Source of the DNA: Bacillaceae bacterium UBA7792 | GTDB lineage: Bacteria > Bacillota > Bacilli > Bacillales > Cytobacillaceae | DNA: 28,200 nucleotides | Assembly (NCBI GenBank): GCA_002480735.1 | Contig: DLCS01000258.1 | Span: forward strand, 1 to 28,200 | Direction: 5' to 3' | Part shown: positions 22,814 through 28,200 of the stretch, piece by piece | Layout: each line of letters begins with the position of its first letter | How positions within the stretch are numbered: position 1 is the first letter of the stretch | Made by a program: the position numbers and the translations under genes | Notes under the pieces: model-generated | Seen by the model: only the letters and a program-made list of their open reading frames with translations | Database searches by the model: none | What the model was told of the DNA's origin: nothing

Positions 22814-24076
22814 CTATATCTCATCTAGGGATATGACTTCGCCGCTTACCGCATGGACCCCATCATGACAATCTAATTTTCCACATAAAACAAAGCGTTC
22901 TTCTTCAGAATCGTAGACATAGACGGGTGTTAGCGTAAGAAATGGCTTGAGTTTTGCAAAAGCTTCTTCTTTCTGGATCTTGATTTCTCCAGCACCGGTA
23001 AAATCATGTAGCATTTCAAGCATCATTTCGTTGTCGATATAGTTTACGGCATTGAATGCTTGATCCAAAAATACAATTAGCTTTCGCTGAAAGACTTTAT
23101 GATCTGTCTGTTGACGTCTTAAGGTAGCTTGAATATAGCGCTTCTCTCGATGTAATGTTTTTAAGATCCATTTTCCCGAATCCTCAGGGTAGACCCGTTG
23201 CAAAAAGTGGATGACTTCAGCGATGGCCTGCTCCTGATCGTGAGGAGAAATCGGTTCTAAATCAGGGTGAGGCTCATGGCTAAAGGCCTGTTCAGGTAAG
23301 ATGTCTTCATGAAATTCGATTTCCATTCTTTCAAAAGGCTGGTCACTCTTCGAATCCCAATAGAGTGGCTTCTCTATCTTCACAAAGGCGTGCTCAATAG
23401 GAAACACTTCAAATGGTATGGTCTTCCCAAGGTCATTCCGAATATAGAGCTCCTCGAGTGCATAGATCGGGATCAATTGCTTCTTTTCGTAAGAAGGGAA
23501 ATCAATCCGCTTTACTTGTTCAGCAGCAATTTTCTCAACATCATTTAAGCTAAGTGTGAATTCTTCCGTGTTAAAAAGCTGTGCAGAAGGGAAGCTTCCA
23601 AATACACTATAGAAAATGAGTCTTCCTTCATCATCAAATTTAATTTCTATGTAGCCAGAAGGAGAAACTGGCACCCCATGATAGCATTCCTGAAAGCGAT
23701 ATTCTCCTGCCTTCTCCTCAACCAGCCGGAATTGAGCTCCGTTCTTCAGCCCTGTTTCTTCCTCAATCCAATTCACCACTTGCTCTAGATCGACATTGGA
23801 AAACGTCAACCCACTAGCATAGGATTTCCCATCAACAAAAATAATGCTCTCAAACATCCGATTGTCAATTTGTAATTCAACGACAGCTGTCCCCACTGGG
23901 TTTAGATCTTCTTCAAACTCAGTTACATTTTTAGGGAACCATTCCATGCTTAATGTATAAATGGTTTCGTTCTGGAAGTTTACCTTCCGATAGAGTTTAT
24001 GTCGCTGTAAGATGTAGTTTTCTAGCCCAAGCTTTATGTAGGTATAGTCAATTAACTCTTGGATTCTTCCATCCAA
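22814..24076 (-). CDS. Uncharacterised protein, tentatively YcdB/PepSY-like repeats
   Basis: A 420-residue cytoplasmic protein (no signal peptide or membrane helix). TTG 24076 is chosen because AGGAGG lies 8 bases upstream, whereas GTG 24085 abuts that site. The sequence contains strands of the type EIKFDDEGRLIFYSVFGSFP followed by a helix DVEKIAAEQVKRI, and ends KLDCHDGVHAVSGEVISLDEI, resembling the 'VDA.TGE' ending of YcdB/YcdC or PepSY-like modules; this is a weak hint only. The N-terminal helix (RIQELIDYTYIKLGLENYIL) may mediate oligomerisation. No catalytic motif is visible. The gene is single, divergent from a DUF1232 gene, and a possible sporulation or envelope role cannot be supported from sequence. 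Confidence 0.85.
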   Translation of the reverse strand: MDGRIQELIDYTYIKLGLENYILQRHKLYRKVNFQNETIYTLSMEWFPKNVTEFEEDLNPVGTAVVELQIDNRMFESIIFVDGKSYASGLTFSNVDLEQVVNWIEEETGLKNGAQFRLVEEKAGEYRFQECYHGVPVSPSGYIEIKFDDEGRLIFYSVFGSFPSAQLFNTEEFTLSLNDVEKIAAEQVKRIDFPSYEKKQLIPIYALEELYIRNDLGKTIPFEVFPIEHAFVKIEKPLYWDSKSDQPFERMEIEFHEDILPEQAFSHEPHPDLEPISPHDQEQAIAEVIHFLQRVYPEDSGKWILKTLHREKRYIQATLRRQQTDHKVFQRKLIVFLDQAFNAVNYIDNEMMLEMLHDFTGAGEIKIQKEEAFAKLKPFLTLTPVYVYDSEEERFVLCGKLDCHDGVHAVSGEVISLDEI

Positions 24077-24172
24077 TGCTTCCACCTCCTACCTTATTTT
24101 ACCACGATATGAAACTCTGCAGGTGTTTGTACCGTAAAGTATAATAGAGGAAAACGGAAGGAGAGTCATGCA

Positions 24173-24541
24173 ATGGAAGAGATGCAAAAGCATTATTCCG
24201 AGAAAAAATTTTGGGCAAAATTGAAGAGATTTGCTGTTAAAGCGGGGCATTCGGTTGTGTATACAGCCCTGTTACTCTTTTATACACTGCAAAAGCCAGA
24301 ACTGCCAACAAAGGCCAAAGTGACCATATTGGCTGCCTTAGGCTATTTCATTTTCCCTTTTGATTTGATTCCAGATATTGCGGCTGGGGTCGGTTTCACA
24401 GATGATCTTGGTGCTTTAGGAGTCGCTTTATTCCAAGTGGCTGTTCATGTTGATGAAGAGGTGAAGGGAAAGGCGAGAGAGAAGCTAGCAGGTTGGTTCG
24501 GGGAGGATGTCGATACTTCAGAAGTGGATAAAAAGTTGTAG
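24173..24541 (+). CDS. DUF1232 (YkvA family) membrane protein
   Basis: A 122-residue protein with the DUF1232 signature PTKAKVTILAALGYFIFPFD then LIPDI, followed by GFTDDLGALGVAL, in about residues 42-86. It has two hydrophobic segments (about 24-38 and 46-62) and a charged C-terminal helix (DEEVKGKAREKLAGWFGEDV). ATG 24173 is 7 bases after AAGGAGAG; an out-of-frame ATG at 24168 is ignored. The family is widespread in bacteria and of unknown function. It is divergent from the 420-residue gene and closed by a strong symmetric terminator shared with the convergent gene to its right. Confidence 0.93.
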   Translation: MEEMQKHYSEKKFWAKLKRFAVKAGHSVVYTALLLFYTLQKPELPTKAKVTILAALGYFIFPFDLIPDIAAGVGFTDDLGALGVALFQVAVHVDEEVKGKAREKLAGWFGEDVDTSEVDKKL

Positions 24542-24570
24542 AGATTTAAGCTCTATCATGAACCGAGTAA

Positions 24571-24610
24571 AAAATACCGAAGGAGATGCTGTCACTTCCT
24601 TCGGTATTTT
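24571..24610. terminator. Bidirectional terminator, 14-bp perfect stem
   Basis: AAAATACCGAAGGA (24571-24584) and TCCTTCGGTATTTT (24597-24610), loop 12. The A/T ends make it work for both the DUF1232 gene and the convergent membrane-anchored gene. Confidence 0.92.
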
Positions 24611-24629
24611 CAGCATGAACGTAATTTTA

Positions 24630-25841
24630 TCACTCAAGGCTTTTCAAATATTCTAAAAGATTTTTAAAATAAAAGGTAATAAAGACGGCACCCTGATCAT
24701 CAAACAAGACAAAGCCCTGGCCGATGGAATACCACCCTCCACTAACTGGTTCGAAGTATACCTCGTTTATTCTTGAAAGAATTTCTTCTCGAACCGGATC
24801 GTCCATTTGAGCAAAAAAGTGTTCATCCCCGACCGCAACTAGGTTATATTGATTTGGTTTTTTTGAAAACCATTTTTCCTGTAATAGTTCCTCAGGCGGA
24901 TCCGATATAATTTCCATCGAATGAACTTCCGTTTGAAAGGGGTCTGTCAAATGGTTAAAGGTGACTTTTGCTTGTATTTCTTGACCAATCTTTAACTCCT
25001 CAATTTTTTCATAATAAAATTTCCTCCAAGATAATCCTATGATCTTCTTTTCCCGATCAATTTCAAAAATGATCCCACCAAATGTTTCAGTCATCGACTG
25101 GAATTTCTCTTCAAAGAATTGAAGCAGCTCCTTCTCATCATTGGTTTGAATGACTACCTTTTCATCATCAAAAAGCAGAAAAGTAGGTGCCGCCGTTATA
25201 TTGAGCTCTGGATAATTTTTCTGAACAGATTGGAGATCATCTGTCCCTTGCCATTTTGAGATGGAAATCGAACCAGTGCTGATGGGCGTTCCTACAAGTG
25301 GATCATCAAAGCCCATTTCATTATATACATAGAAAATAGAAAAAGATTGATCGTCATCACTAAGTAAGCTTTGATAGGAAACCACCTGTTCTCTTTCCAG
25401 AGGAACATAAAATGTTGCTTGCTTTTTTCCTTCCCATTTTCCCTCAATAGTGAGTGTTAAAGGACCAGGATCATTCGGAATTCGAATAAGTTTATTTTTT
25501 TCGTGCTTCCCTTGAAATAAGGGCATATCCATTTGGTACTTTTCATCCCAGAAGGAGACGGTAATAGAGGTTGGCTGTTCCCCCGGGAATCTTATTGAAA
25601 GATGTTCAAGAGGATTGATGGAGGTTGTCCGGGCATTTTGTAAAATCTCATCCTTTTCTTTATCATTCATTGGCTTATCGTTCCATTGAAACATGCCTAG
25701 TGTGACTGTAGCTTCAACATCGCCAACTGTAATGATTGGAATCGGTGGTTGTTCTTCCTTATGTGATTTATAAAGGTCAAGACTGATCATGATGGATATT
25801 CCAAGAAATATTCCAATTCCCCAAATCCATTTCTTCTTCAT
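24630..25841 (-). CDS. Membrane-anchored uncharacterised protein
   Basis: A 403-residue protein, not recognised. From ATG 25841 (AGGTGA 5 bases upstream; GTG 25850 is an alternative) it has MKKKWIWGIGIFLGISIMIS, a basic start and one hydrophobic helix (about 4-21), without a lipobox, so it is likely anchored with the bulk outside the cell. The extracellular part is rich in beta-strand-like segments (ITVGDVEATVTLGMF, PLTLTIEGKWEGKKQATFYV) with several Asp/Glu-rich turns. A DDDQSFSIFYVYNEMGFDDP stretch and a TAAPTFLLFDDEKVVIQTND segment with a thioredoxin-like 'APTFLLFD' strand are seen, but there is no CxxC. The ending has GGWYSIGQGFVLFDDQGAVF. It is probably monocistronic and of unknown role, possibly cell-envelope related. 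Confidence 0.88.
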   Translation of the reverse strand: MKKKWIWGIGIFLGISIMISLDLYKSHKEEQPPIPIITVGDVEATVTLGMFQWNDKPMNDKEKDEILQNARTTSINPLEHLSIRFPGEQPTSITVSFWDEKYQMDMPLFQGKHEKNKLIRIPNDPGPLTLTIEGKWEGKKQATFYVPLEREQVVSYQSLLSDDDQSFSIFYVYNEMGFDDPLVGTPISTGSISISKWQGTDDLQSVQKNYPELNITAAPTFLLFDDEKVVIQTNDEKELLQFFEEKFQSMTETFGGIIFEIDREKKIIGLSWRKFYYEKIEELKIGQEIQAKVTFNHLTDPFQTEVHSMEIISDPPEELLQEKWFSKKPNQYNLVAVGDEHFFAQMDDPVREEILSRINEVYFEPVSGGWYSIGQGFVLFDDQGAVFITFYFKNLLEYLKSLE

Positions 25842-25923
25842 TTGAGTCACCTATTCTATGATTCTATTTCTACTAATATATCACAAAAAAGGGAATGCTA
25901 GGAGATGAGAAAAATGGATGAAC

Positions 25924-26010
25924 GGGACTTGGTAGGATTCGAACCTACAAAATACTCAGCAGTTGTCCGGTGACATCGCTGGTCGCTCTCTCCGTTTGAG
26001 CTACAAGTCC
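25924..26010 (-). tRNA. tRNA-like gene with anomalous anticodon region
   Basis: Minus strand. The acceptor stem GGACTTG (26010-26004) pairs with CAAGTCC (25931-25925), and can gain an eighth pair with 26011:25924. TA follows as positions 8-9. The D arm is GCTC/GAGC with a 9-base loop holding A14, G18-G19 and A21 (25985-26001). The T arm is GTAGG TTCGAAT CCTAC (25932-25948), fully canonical. Between them are 36 nt instead of about 23, with no 5-bp stem closing a 7-base loop. That stretch can instead form CAGC/GCTG (25981-25978 with 25960-25957) enclosing TGTC/GACA (25975-25972 with 25967-25964). CCA is not encoded. It may be a tRNA pseudogene or a tRNA-like RNA; no anticodon can be assigned. 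Confidence 0.65.
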
Positions 26011-26038
26011 CTTGAATTTAGTATGGGTATTGAGAAGA

Positions 26039-26044
26039 ATTATA
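26039..26044 (-). promoter_or_regulatory. -10 element upstream of the tRNA-like gene
   Basis: Minus strand TATAAT (26044-26039) lies about 28 bases before the tRNA-like 5' end, the expected distance for a tRNA transcript; no strong -35 is seen. It suggests the gene is or was transcribed. Confidence 0.5.
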
Positions 26045-26120
26045 TGCCAAAATTTTGAAGGCAATCGAAAATAAATATTCGTATGGGGATTGTGCAACTT
26101 ATAGAAGAGGAGGTGTCGGA

Positions 26121-26273
26121 ATGCCCAGAGGGAAAGAGCTTGAGCAGCTGCCTATGGCAAATACTGCGCCAAGTATCGGCAGGAATCCATCAAAGTTCGA
26201 TCGGGAAGTCCTTGCAAGCAATGTCGGTGGAGAGCAGCCAATGCCAAGTAAAGTGGAAAAGGAAGGGAAGTAA
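26121..26273 (+). CDS. Small hydrophilic protein (50 residues), unknown
   Basis: ATG 26121 has a near-perfect GAGGAGGTG about 7 bases upstream. The product begins MPRGKELEQLPMANTAPSIG and ends VEKEGK; it is polar, without cysteine or hydrophobic helix, and proline/asparagine/glycine rich, suggesting a disordered or DNA/spore-coat-associated peptide as seen for many small Bacillus proteins. I cannot name a family. A strong terminator begins within its last codons (the stop lies in the loop), showing it is an independent short transcript, which supports a real gene. A second overlapping frame in the same stretch has no ribosome site. Confidence 0.78.
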   Translation: MPRGKELEQLPMANTAPSIGRNPSKFDREVLASNVGGEQPMPSKVEKEGK

Positions 26274-26286
26274 TCCCTTCTTTTTT
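26262..26286 (+). terminator. Rho-independent terminator overlapping the 50-residue gene's stop
   Basis: GAAGGGA (26262-26268) and TCCCTTC (26274-26280) pair around a 5-base loop containing the TAA, then TTTTTT. Confidence 0.85.
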
Positions 26287-26321
26287 ATAGGCTATTGCTC
26301 GGTTTAATGAGTTCCGCCATC

Positions 26322-26429
26322 TCATTTTTTGTTGAGTTTACTAAAGTAGAGACCAGCTGTTGCCTCAATAATCTCTACACCTTTTCTCTCACAAAGTGTT
26401 CTTAATATTTCTCCAATATCCTTTTTAAC
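26322..26429 (-). pseudogene. Remnant of an IS200/IS605-type Y1 transposase
   Basis: Minus-strand frame of 35 codons reading VKKDIGEILRTLCERKGVEI then IEATA, which matches the DIGEILRxLCExKGVEIIE(G/A)xA stretch found before the HUH motif of IS200 TnpA. The following catalytic PDHIHM segment is gone, replaced by GLYFSKLNKK and a stop. There is no start codon. The fragment is an inert relic of an insertion, immediately downstream (in minus direction) of the holin terminator. Confidence 0.7.
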
Positions 26430-26432
26430 TAT

Positions 26433-26467
26433 AAAAAAATCCCTGCCGAGGGGGAATTTCGGCAGGG
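26433..26467 (-). terminator. Terminator of the holin gene
   Basis: On the minus strand CCCTGCCGA (26467-26459) pairs with TCGGCAGGG (26449-26441), loop 9, followed after one A by seven Us (26439-26433). Confidence 0.9.
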
Positions 26468-26523
26468 TAAGGGAGAGGATCTAAACCTAGCTCTATAATT
26501 AAATTACCCAAATTCATGGCAGC

Positions 26524-26805
26524 TTAAACTTTTTTATTTCTTCCTGTTTTCGTTTTTCGCTCACCAAATGTTTGCTTCATCATTTGATGTCCAAAGACAG
26601 CGATACCAGCGGCAATTACTCCATTTGTTAGAGCATCTAAGGAAAAACCGAATGTAAAAATCCCACGCCCTACAGACAGAAATAGAAGAATCCAAATAAT
26701 GGTCCAATCTGGAATTCGGGGAGTATACTTTAGCGCAAATCCGATTACCCACAGGGCAGGTACAAGTACATAATAATTTCCATTTAAAAAATTTAACAGC
26801 TCCAT
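26524..26805 (-). CDS. Phage holin-family protein (Hol44/holin superfamily V-like)
   Basis: A 93-residue membrane protein starting MELLNFLNGNYYVLVPALWV. Start ATG 26805 is 10 bases after AAGGAGG; the in-frame TTG 26814 abuts that site. Three or so hydrophobic helices (about 12-27, 35-52, 60-76) end in VIAAGIAVFGHQMMKQ and a strongly basic tail (ERKTKTGRNKK), the pattern of Hol44-type holins (IPDW..., GxxAAGxAVFGxQ). Holins make membrane lesions for export of lytic enzymes, but lone chromosomal copies also occur outside prophages. No lysin or phage structural gene is near; the neighbouring DUF1659-DUF2922-YvrJ trio on the opposite strand is the only possible partner. Confidence 0.8.
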   Translation of the reverse strand: MELLNFLNGNYYVLVPALWVIGFALKYTPRIPDWTIIWILLFLSVGRGIFTFGFSLDALTNGVIAAGIAVFGHQMMKQTFGERKTKTGRNKKV

Positions 26806-26943
26806 ACTCTTCAAGCCTCCTTATATTGAGGAATGTTTTTAATATAAGGTATGAAAAACGAAAAAGAGTGCTTGTTCGACCGTCATAAGAAAAAGAAATT
26901 TTACTTTTATTACGGCTCTATCACTTCCATTCGCATTTAGTGT

Positions 26944-26995
26944 CCGCCTGAGATGGACATTTTAAAGGAAATGTCCACCGGCGGTACCAGGTACC
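26944..26995. repeat. REP-like intergenic hairpin with GGTACC doublet
   Basis: TGGACATTT (26954-26962) pairs with AAATGTCCA (26969-26977), loop 6, enclosed by CCGCC (26944-26948) and GGCGG (26980-26984). It is followed by two copies of GGTACC (26983-26988 and 26990-26995). GC-rich, unlike the flanks, and lacking a T tract, so not a normal terminator. It resembles short dispersed palindromes of Bacillaceae. Confidence 0.65.
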
Positions 26996-27076
26996 AAATT
27001 AAAAAGGTACTAAACTGAAAATGCCATGTCCTTTTGTCTTTCTTTTTTGTATGTAGAGGGTGAAGGGAGGTGAGGG

Positions 27077-27298
27077 ATGATGGCAGAGGCAATGATTATG
27101 GATTCAAGACTTCGTCTATTGTTTGAGACAGGCTTGAATGACAAAGGTGAACCGATTTACAAAACAAAAACGTATAGCAACATTCGAAAGGATGCGACGG
27201 CTGAGCAGCTTTCTCAGGCGGCTAAAGCTTTGGGAGAGTTAACAGAGTACCCTTTAGCAGGCGTAGAACGAACTGACAATTTTGAGATTGTTGGTTAA
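27077..27298 (+). CDS. DUF1659 protein
   Basis: A 73-residue protein (72 if the second ATG at 27080 is used; both follow GGAGG). It matches the short DUF1659 family: DSRLRLLFETGLNDKGEPIY, then KTKTYSNIRKDATAEQLSQA and AKALGEL, and ends AGVERTDNFEIVG. Function is unknown. It is the first gene of a three-gene cluster with DUF2922 and YvrJ, an arrangement that recurs in Bacilli and suggests one shared role, though none is established. A REP-like hairpin lies about 80 bases before it. Confidence 0.9.
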   Translation: MMAEAMIMDSRLRLLFETGLNDKGEPIYKTKTYSNIRKDATAEQLSQAAKALGELTEYPLAGVERTDNFEIVG

Positions 27299-27330
27299 GA
27301 ATCATCAATAAATACTAGGAGGTGAAAAGA

Positions 27331-27546
27331 ATGATGAAGACCTTGGAACTTCAGTTTGTTACGGATTCAAATCAAGCCACCAATATTTCGCTTGATGCTC
27401 CTAAGGAGCCGGTCGATCCGGTAGCGGTAAAATCAGCAATGGAAGCCATTATCGTTTCAAATGCTTTCTATAGTACAAAAGGGAAGCTAGTTGCGGTTAA
27501 AGGTGCGAGGGTAATTGAGCGTAATGTAACAGAATACGAGATTTAA
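27331..27546 (+). CDS. DUF2922 protein
   Basis: A 71-residue protein starting at ATG 27331, 6 bases after AGGAGGTGA (the GTG at 27322 belongs to that site). It has the DUF2922 pattern: KTLELQFVTDSNQATNISLD, then APKEPVDPVAVKSAMEAII and a C-terminal strand GARVIERNVTEYEI. Small predicted alpha/beta fold, cytoplasmic, unknown function. It is 32 bases after the DUF1659 gene, on the same transcript, and followed by a hairpin that may reduce transcription into yvrJ. Confidence 0.9.
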   Translation: MMKTLELQFVTDSNQATNISLDAPKEPVDPVAVKSAMEAIIVSNAFYSTKGKLVAVKGARVIERNVTEYEI

Positions 27547-27554
27547 GGAATGAA

Positions 27555-27588
27555 GGGGGCCAGAGATTTCTAGATTCTGGCTCCCTTT
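27555..27588 (+). terminator. Hairpin between DUF2922 and YvrJ genes (weak terminator or attenuator)
   Basis: GGGGGCCAGA (27555-27564) pairs with TCTGGCTCCC (27576-27585) with one G-U pair, loop 11, then only TTT. Partial termination would set lower YvrJ levels. Confidence 0.55.
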
Positions 27589-27616
27589 GGCCTATAAGAA
27601 GGAAGGAGGGTTAAAA

Positions 27617-27754
27617 ATGGAACAATGGATTCCTCTAATCAGTGAGGTAGGCTTTCCAATTGTCGTGACACTCTATTTGCTTTATCGTATTGAAGCGAAG
27701 CTAGATGTAGTCGTTCAATCCATTCAAAGTCTACCCGAAAGATTAAAGGAGTAG
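27617..27754 (+). CDS. YvrJ family protein
   Basis: A 45-residue peptide: MEQWIPLISEVGFPIVVTLY, then LLYRIEAKLDVVVQSIQSLP and ERLKE. It fits the YvrJ family, with a single transmembrane helix (about 8-24) preceded by a Trp-containing amphipathic start and followed by a cytoplasmic helix. ATG 27617 follows GGAAGGAGGG. In B. subtilis yvrJ lies beside the sigO-rsoA regulators, but here it sits with DUF1659 and DUF2922, a common alternative context. It may be an accessory membrane peptide; role not known. Confidence 0.85.
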   Translation: MEQWIPLISEVGFPIVVTLYLLYRIEAKLDVVVQSIQSLPERLKE

Positions 27755-27762
27755 TTTCTTAT

Positions 27763-27792
27763 AATCAATTCATAGTCAGTGATTGATTTTAA
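27763..27792 (+). terminator. AT-rich terminator after the YvrJ gene
   Basis: AATCAAT (27763-27769) pairs with ATTGATT (27782-27788), loop 12, followed by TT and an A-rich run. Weak but correctly placed. Confidence 0.4.
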
Positions 27793-27876
27793 GAAAAATA
27801 GTAAGTATTCGAGAGGATTATACACCATTCGACAGAAAGAAACATTGATATATAGGCATTTGTCGGGCTTTTTATA

Positions 27877-27905
27877 TTGACGGAATAGACTGACAACGGT
27901 ATACT
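27877..27905 (+). promoter_or_regulatory. Sigma-A promoter of the cold-shock gene
   Basis: TTGACG (27877-27882), 17-base spacer, TATACT (27900-27905): close to consensus. Start expected near 27912. Confidence 0.8.
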
Positions 27906-27911
27906 AAAAAC

Positions 27912-28060
27912 AGCCGTTCTGCACGTGTTAGATTGATGCAAGACACTTGTTCCAACATGTTTCAAAAGAAAAAGTTTGGATGGGGTATGTAAGCAGATGC
28001 AATACGTTGTAAATGGTGAATATCGCACAGAGCAATGGTGCAATAGGAGGATTTTTTTCA
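27912..28060 (+). promoter_or_regulatory. Long 5' leader of the cold-shock mRNA
   Basis: About 149 nt between the promoter and ATG 28061 with no gene. Long structured leaders acting as RNA thermosensors are usual for csp mRNAs. The stretch includes self-complementary pieces such as GCAC...GTGC near 28025-28041 just before AGGAGG (28045-28050). Confidence 0.55.
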
Positions 28061-28200
28061 ATGAAAAACGGTAAAGTGAAATGGTTTAACGCAGAAAAAG
28101 GTTTCGGATTTATTGAGTCCGAGGATGGAAATGATGTATTTGTTCATTACTCTGCAATCCAAGCTGATGGCTTCAAAACATTAGAAGAAGGTCAAGAAGT
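28061..28200 (+). CDS. Cold-shock protein, CspA/CspB family (3' truncated by window)
   Basis: RNA chaperone with one cold-shock (OB-fold) domain; the first 46 codons are visible. [20 protein letters not shown] contains RNP1 (KGFGFI) and DVFVHYSAI is RNP2, followed by [11 protein letters not shown]. The full protein is normally about 66 residues, so about 20 residues lie beyond the window. ATG 28061 follows AGGAGG. It is preceded by a consensus-like promoter and a ~149-nt leader. It binds single-stranded RNA and DNA and helps translation during cold or growth transitions. Confidence 0.97.
   Translation, partial: MKNGKVKWFNAEKGFGFIESEDGNDVFVHYSAIQADGFKTLEEGQE

Noticed and set aside
25924..26011. 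Selenocysteine tRNA or tRNA-His
   Set aside because: The 8-bp acceptor and C73 recall these, but positions 8-9 are present, the D stem is 4 bp, and no UCA or GUG anticodon arm can be folded.
26083..26307. Alternative 74-codon plus-strand frame overlapping the 50-residue gene
   Set aside because: No SD at its start, and it runs through the terminator; the other frame has a near-perfect SD and stops inside the terminator loop.
27789..28061. Minus-strand 90-codon open frame over the csp leader
   Set aside because: It has no ribosome binding site, has odd composition, and lies exactly over a good plus-strand promoter and leader; it is a chance frame.

Overview
The window looks like chromosomal DNA from a low-GC, Gram-positive, endospore-forming type of bacterium (Bacillaceae). 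Reasons are the AT-rich base composition, very strong AGGAGG-type ribosome binding sites, frequent GTG/TTG starts, and families typical of Bacillus and relatives: M55 D-aminopeptidase DppA, a BceAB-type transporter, UPF0316, DUF1659/DUF2922/YvrJ, and a holin-like type I toxin. It reads as an ordinary chromosome segment with one catabolic operon on the left and many small accessory genes, gene remnants and RNA elements to the right.

Region 1 (1-7.2 kb) is a peptide uptake and breakdown operon. Two DppB/DppC-type permeases (the first cut by the window edge) and two Opp/Dpp ATPases are followed, with overlaps, by an M24 'pita-bread' protein lacking several usual metal ligands, a DppA-like D-aminopeptidase and an M20 N-carbamoyl-amino-acid hydrolase-like enzyme. 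A strong hairpin closes the operon. Region 2 (7.2-10.7 kb) has a divergent pair: a TetR-family regulator and a CocE/S15-type alpha/beta hydrolase, sharing an intergenic region with a perfect 15-bp inverted repeat. A UPF0316 membrane protein follows.

Region 3 (10.7-15.1 kb) holds an unrecognised HExxH protein and a BceAB-type ABC transporter without an adjacent two-component system, preceded by three tandem 52-53-bp repeats that each carry a small stem-loop. Region 4 (15.2-22.3 kb) is a string of small monocistronic genes (effector-binding domain, DUF1697, short UvrC-like nuclease, GNAT, DinB, pentapeptide repeat, DUF1835). Among them are at least three decayed genes in a row (metallophosphoesterase, GNAT, probable methyltransferase) and a possible VOC remnant.

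Region 5 (22.4-22.75 kb) is a compact type I toxin-antitoxin locus: a 27-residue holin-like toxin on the minus strand, a convergent antisense RNA on the plus strand, two overlapping terminators and a hairpin that can hide the toxin's ribosome binding site. Region 6 (22.8-26 kb) has two poorly characterised minus-strand genes around a DUF1232 gene, then a tRNA-like gene with canonical acceptor, D and T arms but an anomalous 36-nt middle. Region 7 (26-28.2 kb) has a small unknown peptide, an IS200-like transposase remnant, a Hol44-like holin, a REP-like hairpin, the DUF1659-DUF2922-YvrJ trio and the start of a cold-shock gene with a long leader.

The best candidates for new biology are the tRNA-like RNA at 25924-26010, the toxin-antitoxin locus, the repeat leader ahead of the BceAB-type genes, and the metal-ligand-depleted M24 protein inside the D-peptide operon. 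All family assignments come from reading the sequence; no database search was run.
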